The notes beneath the pieces were generated by a model. It saw nothing but the letters and a program-made list of their open reading frames with translations, had not been told where the DNA came from and searched no databases. From Paramicrosporidium saccamoebae (Eukaryota; Rozellomycota), in the NCBI GenBank assembly GCA_002794465.1, contig MTSL01000093.1, forward strand, positions 1 to 51,484: 51,484 nt of DNA, written 5' to 3'. A program made the position numbers and the translations under genes. Position 1 is the first letter of the stretch. Every line of letters begins with the position of its first letter. Below are positions 1 through 9,159 of the stretch, piece by piece.

Positions 1-168
1 ACTTGTAGACTTGTAGACGTTTGGACTCTTTACAAGTTGTAATGCATATGGTAACGCATCGAGCTGCTTGATAATGATTGGATGTGATGGGATGGCGGGA
101 TAATAAGGCGGGACGCGCAAAGGTGCTGAAACCCCGCCAAAACCATCTGAGATTGTGTTTTGCGTCCG

Positions 169-1332
169 ATGGAGCATTATGCGGTCGGGTACGACTCTTT
201 TGCGGGACCCTCCCTCACCATCCAACCCGAGGAGCTCGACCGACTGGACGCATCACACATTGAGCCCGACTCGCCGCAAGTATCCATCGACGCCGCCCGA
301 TATCGAAACCTGGAGAATAGTATTAACGGGACGTTGAAAGGGTACTCCGAATGGTCGACAAAACGTAGCGCCCCACCCAAAGAGTATTCCGAATGGCCAG
401 CAAAGCACGGTGGATATAGTAACGATTATGGAGGACAACCATTCACTCCGCCCTCGAGTCAGCCGTTCAGTGCTGAAAAACCGCCATCATTTATTAGGAC
501 GACGCCCAATGCGCCTGGAATGGGGACAGATGAAATGCAAAGAGTCTTGGAACAGCGTGTCGACATGGTCCGGAAGGAAGAAGGCGAACGGGTGAGACGG
601 CTGGACGGTGAATACCGACAACAGTTGTCAAAGCTACAAAAAGATTTGGATGAAATGCTCTATCAGCACCAGCAGGTCATCAAACTGAAAAATGAAGTGG
701 AGAATGGTCTGCAGATGGAGTTGGATGCTGCCAAGAAGGACCTGCGAAGGGAACGAGACCAACGTGAAACGGAACGCGAAAAATTACAACGGACCATAAG
801 GGATTTAAAGGACAGGATACGAGATTTGGAACGAAGGCCTTCGGGAAGGGTGAGAACTGTTTCGTTTGCCGACAGCGATGACCGCTGTGATTATCAGAGA
901 AAGTTGGTTGAGCTGCAGAGGGAGAATGATGCCAAGATTTCCAGTTTGGTGAGGCATTTTGAAAAGGAAAAGTCAGCAGCCATCGAAATCCTCAAAACAA
1001 AGATCAAGGCCGAAATCAGTCTGCTCATTCCAAGGATAAAGGAGCAATGTCAACGGGCATATGTCGGAAAGGTTCAAGATCTTCGAGATAGCTTATCCTC
1101 CCAGTACCAGAGCCAATACGACGAAACACTGCGTCGGCTCAAGGAAGAACATGCGCTGGAACGTCGGCTCTGGCAAAGACAGACACGCGACCAGTTGGAG
1201 TATTGCAAATCGGAGATTGTCCAGAAACTACGCGCCAAATACGAGCTGCGCATCTTGGATGTGCAGAACGAATGCGAGCGTCGGATTCTCGACCGGATGC
1301 GCCGCTACGACAGTGACGAGTCTTTTTCGTAG
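169..1332 (+). CDS. Coiled-coil protein, unrecognised
   Basis: A single-exon reading frame of 387 aa from the ATG at 169; the frame is open slightly further upstream but only through a non-ATG codon. The first ~125 residues are low-complexity, rich in Ser, Pro and Tyr, with a repeated Y-S-E-W-x-x-K motif near residues 60-80. From about residue 125 to the C-terminus the protein is almost entirely charged coiled coil (Glu/Lys/Arg/Gln, heptad spacing), ending in a short acidic Ser-rich tail. It could be a structural centrosome- or cytoskeleton-associated protein, but I do not recognise a family and assign no function. The next gene begins only 20 bp after its stop on the same strand. Confidence 0.75.
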   Translation: MEHYAVGYDSFAGPSLTIQPEELDRLDASHIEPDSPQVSIDAARYRNLENSINGTLKGYSEWSTKRSAPPKEYSEWPAKHGGYSNDYGGQPFTPPSSQPFSAEKPPSFIRTTPNAPGMGTDEMQRVLEQRVDMVRKEEGERVRRLDGEYRQQLSKLQKDLDEMLYQHQQVIKLKNEVENGLQMELDAAKKDLRRERDQRETEREKLQRTIRDLKDRIRDLERRPSGRVRTVSFADSDDRCDYQRKLVELQRENDAKISSLVRHFEKEKSAAIEILKTKIKAEISLLIPRIKEQCQRAYVGKVQDLRDSLSSQYQSQYDETLRRLKEEHALERRLWQRQTRDQLEYCKSEIVQKLRAKYELRILDVQNECERRILDRMRRYDSDESFS

Positions 1333-1352
1333 ATTTTTGTATAAATTCTTTT

Positions 1353-2228
1353 ATGGAGCTGAAAGAGCTGTTGCAGAGACGAGAATGGCTGGCGCGAGAA
1401 AGGAGGCGGGTGCAAAGCAGCATTCGACGGTATATTGCTGCACGTGTGGAGCCGCAATGGAATGAGTCTCTGACAGAATACAACGACGCGCAAGTATATT
1501 GGAGTGCCAATGGTCTCTGGTTGTTGGTCATCCGTGGACCGGTCTGGAGAATGCACACCCTTCGGGACGGCCATTGGAAGCTCCAATCCGGGACAGCAGA
1601 GTCTGAAGTGCAGGCCATACGAAATGACGGCAGCATTGTCCAGTCCGATGATGCTGACTGGAATGTACAATACAACCACCTACACGACACTATTTTAAAA
1701 TGGCGAAACTGGGAATATTGCATAATCCAACGCAAGGATCAGTGTACAGTTAAGAATGATTTGCGCGCAGTTGAGCCTGAGGTCCAGCAGCACTCACGAG
1801 ACATATCAGGAATGCTACTTGACGACCAAAGGAACTGCTGGATACAGGATGAAAAGGGCCTTGTGAATCAAGATATATTTGTACAGCTGGAGCCCACATG
1901 GAGGGTACTGGAGGTCCGAAACATGGAATCGTTGCTATGGCTGTTGGTGGAACGCGATGGCGGGGTGGCAACTCATGTTTATCGCAACGCAGAGTGTGTG
2001 TACACAAAATTTGTCTCTCTGGAATGCTTTGGCGTTTGCAAAGACGCCATTTTCGGATTCCGTGTAGGTAAAATTGTGAAATTGTCTATTGCCGACCTGC
2101 AAGAGGAGGCCATCTTTCCGCTATCTAAAGACGCGGCGGTCATTAAGATAAGTGCGCCTTATTCACGACCAATGTTTATATCACTACAATATTCCGATGG
2201 TTCATTGGAAATTATTACCAATTTATAA
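1353..2228 (+). CDS. Unrecognised protein with N-terminal helix and beta-rich body
   Basis: Single-exon 291-aa frame with an ATG start 20 bp after the preceding stop. Residues 1-30 form a basic amphipathic helix (MELKELLQRREW... then Arg-rich). The remainder is rich in Trp, aromatic and beta-branched residues with repeated short W-x-x-L/V and G-x-W patterns, which would suit a beta-propeller or beta-sandwich. No catalytic motif, signal peptide or membrane segment is visible. Its tight spacing behind the coiled-coil gene means its promoter must lie inside that gene or the two share a transcript. Function unknown. Confidence 0.7.
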   Translation: MELKELLQRREWLARERRRVQSSIRRYIAARVEPQWNESLTEYNDAQVYWSANGLWLLVIRGPVWRMHTLRDGHWKLQSGTAESEVQAIRNDGSIVQSDDADWNVQYNHLHDTILKWRNWEYCIIQRKDQCTVKNDLRAVEPEVQQHSRDISGMLLDDQRNCWIQDEKGLVNQDIFVQLEPTWRVLEVRNMESLLWLLVERDGGVATHVYRNAECVYTKFVSLECFGVCKDAIFGFRVGKIVKLSIADLQEEAIFPLSKDAAVIKISAPYSRPMFISLQYSDGSLEIITNL

Positions 2229-2459
2229 TTTGCTTAGTTTTGACTACTAGCGAGTAGTGTCATTATGATGGGGGGTATGAGTATAGCGCACCATTACAGC
2301 ACACAAGCACATTATTATAACACATCAAACAACTACAGATCAAGGATAAATGGTATTTATTACAGACTTTCCAACCTGCATGCTTTAGCAAACTTTACAA
2401 TCACACAACTTCATCTTCTTACACCTCTGCAGCCCCATAATCATGCAACCTCTTCAACG

Positions 2460-3644
2460 TTATATATCGGCATGCTTTTCGGCAAAGGATCTCATAAATG
2501 CGGCCACCCTCATCACCTCTTCTGTTCGGACTGCATTGTACAGGGATACTCGGATGCCTCCCACACTGCGATGGCCCCGTAGTCCTGTTAGGCCCCGTCC
2601 TTCGGCATCTCGCACAAACTCATCCTCCAACTCGGGTGCCACTTGACCATCCGCCTTGACGATACGGAAGACGACATTCATGGAAGATTGAAAGTTGGGC
2701 GGGATGGGGGAACGATAGAAGCCGTCTGATTCGCTGATGCAGTGATACAATTGAGAGGCTTTGTGCTGGGCCAGTTGCTCAATATGGACGAGGGTGCCGA
2801 AACGAGTCCCCAGCCATTCAAACACGTAATTGCACACGCTGATGGCCGAACAGGGCGGGGTATTATGCAGGGAATGGGATTTGTCAAAGATGCAGTAATC
2901 CAGTGTGGTTGGAATGGGTAGCAATGGAGGAGCGGCTACAGTGAGGAGATTGCGACGAACAATCGCCACAGTGACGCCCGCCGGTCCAAAGTTTTTCTGG
3001 GCTGTGGCAAAGATTACACCGAATCGACGCACATTAACGGGACGAGAGAGAAAGTTTGAGCTCATATCCACTACAATGGGAGCATTACAGCCACAAGCAT
3101 CGAGCATGTCGGGAATGTAATCCGAGGAGGGCATCTCAATGCCATCAATGGTCTCATTGTCGCAGTAGTACACATAGGACGTCGTCTCTCGTGACAAATT
3201 CCACTCTGAAGGACAAGTAAACGCCATTTCTCCCTTTGTCTTGTTGAACAGCTGGATTTGGTTTACTTGCAGATCAGTATGTGCCAGCAGTCGTTCAGCT
3301 TCCTGGGCGGCTTTGGACGACCAAGAACCAGAAATCAAATAGTCTACTTGGCGTTTGGCAGGGTCCTGTCTCACCAGGTTAAGCACAACGGCAGCAAATT
3401 GCGCCGTTCCACCGCCTGCCATGAACAGCACAGCGTATTCGGTGGGAATGTCCATCATGCTACGCAATCTCTCCTCCGTCTCCTGCATCATTGCCATGTA
3501 TTCGGTTGAGCGATGACTGACCTCCAGGATGCCCACACCCGTTCCCCGCCAGTTCACAATGTCATCCTGTGTCCTTCTCAGCACCTCTTCGGGTATCTTT
3601 GCAGGTCCTGCGCCGAAATACGCAACATCCCGCACCGGCGTCAT
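2460..3644 (-). CDS. SER1: Phosphoserine aminotransferase
   Basis: Full-length 394-aa class V aminotransferase of the SerC/PSAT family, the PLP enzyme that transaminates 3-phosphohydroxypyruvate to phosphoserine in serine synthesis. The N-terminus carries the family's F-G-A-G-P-A-K-I-P motif (residues ~10-18), then G-I-L-E-V-S-H-R around 38-45, F-M-A-G-G-G-T-A-Q near 74-82, and the PLP-binding lysine in A-T-A-Q-K-N-F-G-P (K217). It ends with the expected G-G-I-R-V-S-L-Y-N segment. Single exon, ATG at 3644. Length agrees with yeast Ser1. A 20-bp perfect palindrome sits 2 bp upstream of the ATG. Convergent with the upstream orphan gene and divergent from the CRAL-TRIO gene. Confidence 0.97.
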   Translation of the reverse strand: MTPVRDVAYFGAGPAKIPEEVLRRTQDDIVNWRGTGVGILEVSHRSTEYMAMMQETEERLRSMMDIPTEYAVLFMAGGGTAQFAAVVLNLVRQDPAKRQVDYLISGSWSSKAAQEAERLLAHTDLQVNQIQLFNKTKGEMAFTCPSEWNLSRETTSYVYYCDNETIDGIEMPSSDYIPDMLDACGCNAPIVVDMSSNFLSRPVNVRRFGVIFATAQKNFGPAGVTVAIVRRNLLTVAAPPLLPIPTTLDYCIFDKSHSLHNTPPCSAISVCNYVFEWLGTRFGTLVHIEQLAQHKASQLYHCISESDGFYRSPIPPNFQSSMNVVFRIVKADGQVAPELEDEFVRDAEGRGLTGLRGHRSVGGIRVSLYNAVRTEEVMRVAAFMRSFAEKHADI

Positions 3645-3646
3645 AA

Positions 3647-3666
3647 CAATTAATGCGCATTAATTG
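3647..3666. promoter_or_regulatory. 20-bp perfect palindrome at the SER1 start
   Basis: The sequence from 3647 to 3666 is identical to its own reverse complement (core AATTAATGCGCATTAATT) and ends 2 bp before the SER1 ATG. Its half-site GCGCATTAATT recurs upstream of the tRNA-Sec gene. A palindromic operator-like protein-binding site is possible, but that is inference. Confidence 0.45.
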
Positions 3667-3831
3667 GGCGTGCCATTGCTGATTGGTTGGGTCTGAGAAA
3701 TCCAATTGGCCGAGAGGAGCACACCCAATAACAGAGACAAGTGGTTGTAAAGTTAGAAGGAACACCAACAGAAACGTCCACTTGAGCGCATCCGCCGGAT
3801 ATATAGCCCATATTGATTAAAGAAACGGGAG

Positions 3832-5599
3832 ATGGCGATCCGTGAGGGAAATGACAATGTTGAGCTGACGGAGGAGCAGGTCAAGGTGCGACCATAGGCA
3901 GATGCTAATAGTTTAGATGGTCACAGGATTCATGAAGACACATCCTGAAGTGACCCGGGCCACGGCGCTCAAATTCATGTTGGGACGCAAGTTTGTAGAG
4001 GAGCGTGCTGAAGAGTGTTACCGAAATTACCAGAAAACGGTCCTGGACCATCACTTTGAACACGTTACTGTATCGGACGTATTGGAGGAGCTGCGGACCC
4101 AAAAGCTGTACATTCCCGGCACCCGCGACCGCAGTGGTGCCGCCCTATTTATTATCAATGCGGGAAAGCACGTACCGGGACAATTTCCGAATGAGTCGAC
4201 CCTACGATTGGCCTTTTACCTGGGCGAAGTGCTGACATCAAATCCTAAGACGTCAGAGATTGGGGTCACAGTGATCAGTAATATGGAAGGGATGGAATGG
4301 GCAAATTTCGACAATCAGTTTCAGAGGACGGTGATTGACTTTTTCCAAAGCAACATTCCAGCGCGAGTGAAGAATATTATTCTGTATAAAAGTCCATGGT
4401 GGGTGTCCATGTTGGTCAAAATGGTTTCTCCCTTTCTCAAACAAAAAATGCGAGATCGGATCCATATTTGTGGGGAGGGCGACTTGGACCAGTTCATTGA
4501 GAAGACACAATTACCCAACGATTTGGGGGGCACCTTTGTCTATGACCACGACGTCTTTATTAGGAAGGAAATGACCAAAGTACCTTCAACTTCATTTCTC
4601 AAGTCGGGGGCAGCCAGTCCCAAGATGGAAAGGTTGGAAGAGACGCACACCCCTCCGCCGGGAACTATCATGTTGGTCAGCGACGAACTCGCCACTGAAC
4701 TGCAGGCGGAGCGACAGCGTGTCCTCGCTGAACTTGACGATAAAATCCGTCGACGTCGCGAATCATTGCAAAGTCATACTTTACCCCTTGATATTTCCAA
4801 AATTGTACGTTCCAAATCGGCCCGAATGTCGGTCGATATGGATGCTCTTCCCAGTTTGGAGCCAAACATTTTGCATCTCCGGGATGCGCGTATTGAGGGT
4901 CAGGCGAGCATGTTGTTGGAGACGGAAAAGTCGCCCTTGGCTGAGCGACCCGGCGAAGATTATGACCCTGAAAAGCTGACAGATCGCATCAGAAAGAGCA
5001 TTCGGAAGGACCGTGGAGAGTTTTTAAAGAAAATGAGACGACAAGCTCAGGTAAGCGGTGCTTCTAAGGCGTCCTACTCGTTGGAGATTAAAACGGATGA
5101 TGAGATGCAAACTAATTACGGGCCTCCCGATGAGCAGTCTGGAGAGCACTATGAAATGCAACCTGATGAAGGGCCGGATGGGCAGTCTGAAACGTCAGAA
5201 CGCTCTTTGGTGCCTGTGGAACGGGAAGAAGTGGGTAAGGCACCACTCCTTCCACCACCAAAGTCAAAGTTTACTACCATTGTCCCCGCATCGCGCAATA
5301 TTGTGAGTATGGATGTCAGCGACGCTAATCCCGACGAACCATCAAGTGCCATCGTTCTCGATAGTGAGACCCACTCGGAATCTGCTGTTCTCAGGTCCAC
5401 CCCGTCACCAAAGTCACCTCTAAAGGAAGAAATCACTCTTCCTCCCGAGTTTCTTGCCTCAATGATGTCATCGAGGAGGAGTAGTAGAACGGAATCAAGG
5501 AGATCAAGGACGTCGACTGATGCCGAAGACGGGGTTAGGCAGAGTCGTGGACGTCGACAAAGAACTGCAATTGTATTTAACCCTCCAAACCAGGAATGA
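3832..5599 (+). CDS. CRAL-TRIO (Sec14-like) lipid-binding protein with disordered tail
   Basis: Two exons: 3832-3885 and 3917-5599, separated by a 31-nt intron (GTGCGA...TGCTAATAGTTTAG) with a canonical-looking branch site. The join gives L-T-E-E-Q-V-K followed by M-V-T-G-F-M-K, continuous with the helical CRAL-TRIO N domain; total 578 aa. Residues ~20-60 are the N-terminal helical domain and ~85-225 the lipid-binding CRAL-TRIO fold (R-D-R-S-G-A-A-L, N-M-E-G-M-E-W-A-N-F, P-A-R-V-K-N-I-I, then L-P-N-D-L-G-G). The last ~330 residues are charged and Ser-rich with no recognisable domain. Sec14-type proteins bind phosphoinositides or other hydrophobic ligands at membranes; the ligand here cannot be read. 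Convergent with the MPN-like gene, 52 bp apart. Confidence 0.88.
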
Positions 5600-5651
5600 G
5601 TTCAAAATCATAAATCTGCATAACGTTCCAAATTGCAATAAATACCGTTTA

Positions 5652-6745
5652 TTAGGACGAAATGGATGCAAGGGTTCGCAGCAAATCTTCAGGCGACAGC
5701 GAGTGTCTCAATTTGGCCCCCAGTTTTTTCAGACGGTCTTCGTAATCCTCAATAGTGTGCATTTTTCGCAGAATTACTTCATCAGGCTGGGAGAGTACTT
5801 TATAAATCAGCATCAGTAATTCGTATTCCTTGCATTCTTGCTCGTAAGTTGTGATGAGCGTCTGTTGGTCTTGGTGTGCGTTGGTTAGATATTCTTCCTT
5901 GGCTTTGATATTGAGATCGAGAGACAGACTATCTAAGAGGATTGGCGTCTCGACTTCTAATGGACAGGGACAGCTGGAAACAATTTCTACTGGGACTGAA
6001 GTTACATGGGCCATCTTTCCTCGTCGAGGACTTGTAGCCTCACATTCGTTGGTGATTGACAGACGTCGCCTCCTCGTCTTTCGCTTTGGTCCCTCCTCAA
6101 AGCCCTCTGACGTCTCCAACTCTTCCGCCCGCAGCTGATCCAGTAGTTCATTGATTGCCATCGTACTGACGCCGTCCAACTCGTCCCGATATGGGAGACT
6201 TCCTGCATCTACCCCCGACAACAGATCCAAATCCGTCAAGGCGTATTCCTGGAGGGTGGCCAGCACCCGTTCCTGGGAGTTTTCGCAACGGAATGCGCAG
6301 AATTCGCGGGTGGTCTGTTCAGTGTCACGAACTGCCACCAGTCCCACCAGTGGGACAAGCCAATCCACCAGTTCGTCGACCAGTCGTCCGCTGCTGTTGG
6401 CAATCAACACTCGGAGGGCATGACGCGTGAATGCATCAAAGTAGGCGGCAGCGAGGCGGGGGAGAGCACATTCCCGGTCCAAGAGTATGCACCAGCCGAG
6501 AACGGTTTCTTCCTGCGCTGTGCATAGGTGCAGGTTGAAGAGGGTTGCAAAGTGCTGTCCAAAGCGCTCAAACGGCAAAAACTTTGTGGCAGTAACCTTG
6601 ATGCCTGTTGCGATGCTGCTTCGGGTTCCAATCAATAGACCTTGCAGTGGATGACCTTTTTGGCTATTCTGAAGCGACAGCAAAATATCTACCATGCCGT
6701 CAGAGCTGCTCCTTTCCGTATACCTTTTGCTATGTAAAGCACCAT
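5652..6745 (-). CDS. MPN-like protein lacking metalloprotease motif, C-terminal coiled coil
   Basis: I place two exons: 6745-6724 and 6688-5652, with a 35-nt intron (GTATAC...CTGAC...GGTAG); total 352 aa. The N-terminus reads I-A-K-D-I-L-L-S-L-Q, then G-L-L-I-G-T-R, a beta-rich stretch ending in F-L-P-F, and E-E-T-V-L-G-W, which resembles the start of the JAB1/MPN fold as in eIF3f/h or Abraxas-type scaffolds. The H-x-H-P...S-x-x-D zinc signature is absent, so if this is MPN it is a non-catalytic member. Residues ~215-265 are basic and low-complexity; the C-terminal ~90 residues look like a coiled coil. Abraxas-like or eIF3-like assignments are both possible and unproven. Confidence 0.6.
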
Positions 6746-6773
6746 CCAATCAAATCAGTCGCTGTAAGCTCAA

Positions 6774-7406
6774 ATGACTGAGGAGGTTAGGAGGGTGTCT
6801 GCCCAACATTTGGACACCATCGTACTCTAAGACAAAATGTGTAACAGTAGACGGGACAAACAGTAGACCTGATACCGTATGCAAAGGAACACGTTCCGTT
6901 GATGAACAAGTGGCTGCAAGACCCAGAAATGCAACAATTGGTAGCCACCGAGGCTATCACCCTCGAGGCTGACTATGTCTTCCAAGCGGAAGTGGAACAG
7001 TCGACAGACAGTGCTGTCACATCCTCTGACTGAATGTGTAGAAATGATCAAAATCATCCGAACCAGGAATGGCGACATTATTGGCGATATTGACTTGTAC
7101 TTTTTTCCCGAGGGAGAGGCTGAGATCAACATTATGATCGCCTCTCCCGAATGGCGTCGCCACGGATACGCCAGCGAGGCATTGACTCTGGCAATGCAAT
7201 ACGCCATACAACGCACCAAAACGCGCAAATTTATCGCCAAGATTGGTCAGAAGAACGAGGCGAGTTTGCGGTTCTTTGAACGACACGGCTTCCAACTCAC
7301 CCAAGTAGATCCCAATGTATTTGACGAATATGTCTACGAATTGAATGCCGGAATGGTGCCTCTGGCTGATCTTGACATCCAAAGTCCCTTCCATATCACA
7401 GTCTAA
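6774..7406 (+). CDS. NAT9: N-acetyltransferase 9-like GNAT protein
   Basis: Three exons inferred: 6774-6821, 6851-7010, 7042-7406, with introns of 29 and 31 nt; 190 aa, close to the ~200 aa of NAT9 proteins. The spliced product reads T-G-Q-T-V-D-L-I-P-Y-A-K-E-H-V-P, matching the NAT9 N-terminus, then G-D-I-D-L-Y-F, and the acetyl-CoA-binding stretch E-W-R-R-H-G-Y-A-S-E-A, followed by K-I-G-Q-K-N-E-A-S-L-R-F-F, the most conserved NAT9 motif. The unspliced frame hits a TGA at 7029-7031, inside the second intron. NAT9 is a GNAT-family acetyltransferase whose animal members affect tubulin stability; the substrate here is unknown. Divergent from the MPN-like gene with 28 bp between ATGs; the first exon is the least certain part. 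Confidence 0.87.
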
Positions 7407-7461
7407 TTAATAAAGCGAGTTGACACCTAGCGCATCGACGAGTTGCCCCGGTCTGTATAGA

Positions 7462-9147
7462 ATGGACGGATTTGGAGTTGAGAAGGCGGTGGGCATATGC
7501 GAGTTTGTTAATAAGGACTGCACCGGCTTTAGCGGTATACTGAAACATCGATTCTCGGATTTCAAAGTATCCGAAGTCAGTCTGGACGGCGAGGTGGCCA
7601 TTCTCTCAGACCGAATCTGCGACCCGAGCATTTTGAAAAAGGAAGAGCCAGAAACAGATGCTCAAGTTGTCACTTTAGAGATTCTTAAAGATGCATTTGA
7701 TCCGATCATAATGGATGAGGCGCTTTTGCAAAATATTCTGGACCAACGCGATAGCGTGACTACTGGTCTGATCCCATGCAAAGAGGACCGCACACGAATC
7801 CACCACACCATCCGTGCCCTCTTCAAAGGTCGACTCCAATCCGAATCCACTGGAGATCAAATAGTCATCTATCCCCGTCGTGCCGTTCTCGGAGAGAAGC
7901 GGAAACACGACCAGCGCAACACTCAACCCGTTGGTCAGCACCGTTTCCTGCGCTTCGTCCTACATAAGGAGAACATGGACACGCTAGAGGCGGTCCAGCT
8001 TCTCTCCAAAAGACTACACATGTCAGCCCGAGACTTTTCATATGCTGGAACCAAGGATCGGAGAGGTATAACGGGACAATGGATGGTGGGTAGAAGCGTG
8101 ACAGTGGGACGAATAATGGGAATCAACAAGCTGTTTGAGGATGGCAGGTTAAAGGTCAGTAATATCGAGGTGGCCGAGGGTCCCCTTAGTCTTGGCGATT
8201 TGGCTGGCAATAGATTTGAACTGATTATCCGAAATGTTCATGGGAACGATGAAGAATCGATTGAAAAGACTATTGGCGACTTTAAAGACAATGGATTTCT
8301 AAATTACTTTGGATTGCAGAGATTTGGCACTGGCAACGTCTCTTCTCATGAGATTGGACTGGCACTCCTTCGTGGCGAATACTCTACCGCCATCAATCTC
8401 ATCCTCTCTCCCCGGGACGGCGAACCCGATGAACGCGCTGCCACGGCACGTCGTCACTGGAAGGAGACAGGTGATGCACAAGCCGCACAAACAATGTTCC
8501 CTCATCGGTACACTGCGGAACGACAGATCTTGGCCCACATTGCCCGTAATCCCAATGACGCCAATGATCATCTTGGGGCCATTCTGGCTATCAATCGTGA
8601 ATTGAGGCTCATGTATGTGCATAGCGTCCAAAGTTTGATATGGAATCGGATGGCATCAGAGAGACATGTAAAACATGGACGAACTGTGGTCATTGGTGAT
8701 CTTGTGGATGGACCGACAATGGTGACAGAGGAGAATATTGGGAATTACACTGCCGATGATCTGATCCTTCCCATGCCGGGCTATGAATCAGTCTACCCAA
8801 AAAGTCTCGATTATGCGGCAGCCTTGAAAGATCTGTCGATTGATTGCATGGAGACGGCCTTCAAGCCCAAGAACAAGGCTTTATGGGATTTGCCTGGCGC
8901 TTATAGAAAAGTCTATGTGCGGGCCTCCAACGTGGAGCATCTTCTAGGGAGATATTCTTCTACCCTGGAGGAGATTTCAAAGTCTACGCTCCGTCCCGAG
9001 GGAGACCATTGTGGACTGTGGATCGCATTCACCCTCCCATCCTCCTGTTACGCCACCATGGCAATCCGCGAGCTGATGCATCGTAGCACCGATCCTCAGA
9101 CCCACAAGTCGCACACCCTCCTCCACAACCAGGACGCTAACGAATAA
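7462..9147 (+). CDS. PUS7: tRNA/mRNA pseudouridine synthase Pus7 (TruD family)
   Basis: Single exon, 561 aa from the ATG at 7462; the frame extends 14 codons upstream without an ATG. TruD-family motifs are in order: F-S-D-F-K-V-S-E near residue 30, R-F-V-L-H-K-E-N around 170, the catalytic motif Y-A-G-T-K-D-R-R-G with the nucleophilic Asp at ~199, G-N-R-F-E-L-I-I-R near 250 and the N-Y-F-G-L-Q-R-F-G signature near 280. Pus7 isomerises uridine to pseudouridine in tRNA, U2 snRNA and mRNA. An AATAAA overlaps the stop codon, and the next gene starts 12 bp downstream, so the transcripts must overlap or be linked. Confidence 0.96.
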   Translation: MDGFGVEKAVGICEFVNKDCTGFSGILKHRFSDFKVSEVSLDGEVAILSDRICDPSILKKEEPETDAQVVTLEILKDAFDPIIMDEALLQNILDQRDSVTTGLIPCKEDRTRIHHTIRALFKGRLQSESTGDQIVIYPRRAVLGEKRKHDQRNTQPVGQHRFLRFVLHKENMDTLEAVQLLSKRLHMSARDFSYAGTKDRRGITGQWMVGRSVTVGRIMGINKLFEDGRLKVSNIEVAEGPLSLGDLAGNRFELIIRNVHGNDEESIEKTIGDFKDNGFLNYFGLQRFGTGNVSSHEIGLALLRGEYSTAINLILSPRDGEPDERAATARRHWKETGDAQAAQTMFPHRYTAERQILAHIARNPNDANDHLGAILAINRELRLMYVHSVQSLIWNRMASERHVKHGRTVVIGDLVDGPTMVTEENIGNYTADDLILPMPGYESVYPKSLDYAAALKDLSIDCMETAFKPKNKALWDLPGAYRKVYVRASNVEHLLGRYSSTLEEISKSTLRPEGDHCGLWIAFTLPSSCYATMAIRELMHRSTDPQTHKSHTLLHNQDANE

Positions 9148-9159
9148 TAAATTTGTGTT

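Noticed and set aside
1-20. Direct repeat ACTTGTAGAC at the window start
   Set aside because: Only two short copies at the edge; not enough to call a repeat.
1139-1735. Minus-strand 198-aa frame
   Set aside because: Antisense shadow across the end of one real gene and the start of the next; composition is that of reversed coding DNA.
7011-7041. In-frame TGA in the NAT9 gene as a selenocysteine codon
   Set aside because: With tRNA-Sec nearby I considered it, but the TGA lies in a 31-nt GT-AG segment whose removal restores the NAT9 motif exactly; no Cys is conserved there and no SECIS-like hairpin follows.
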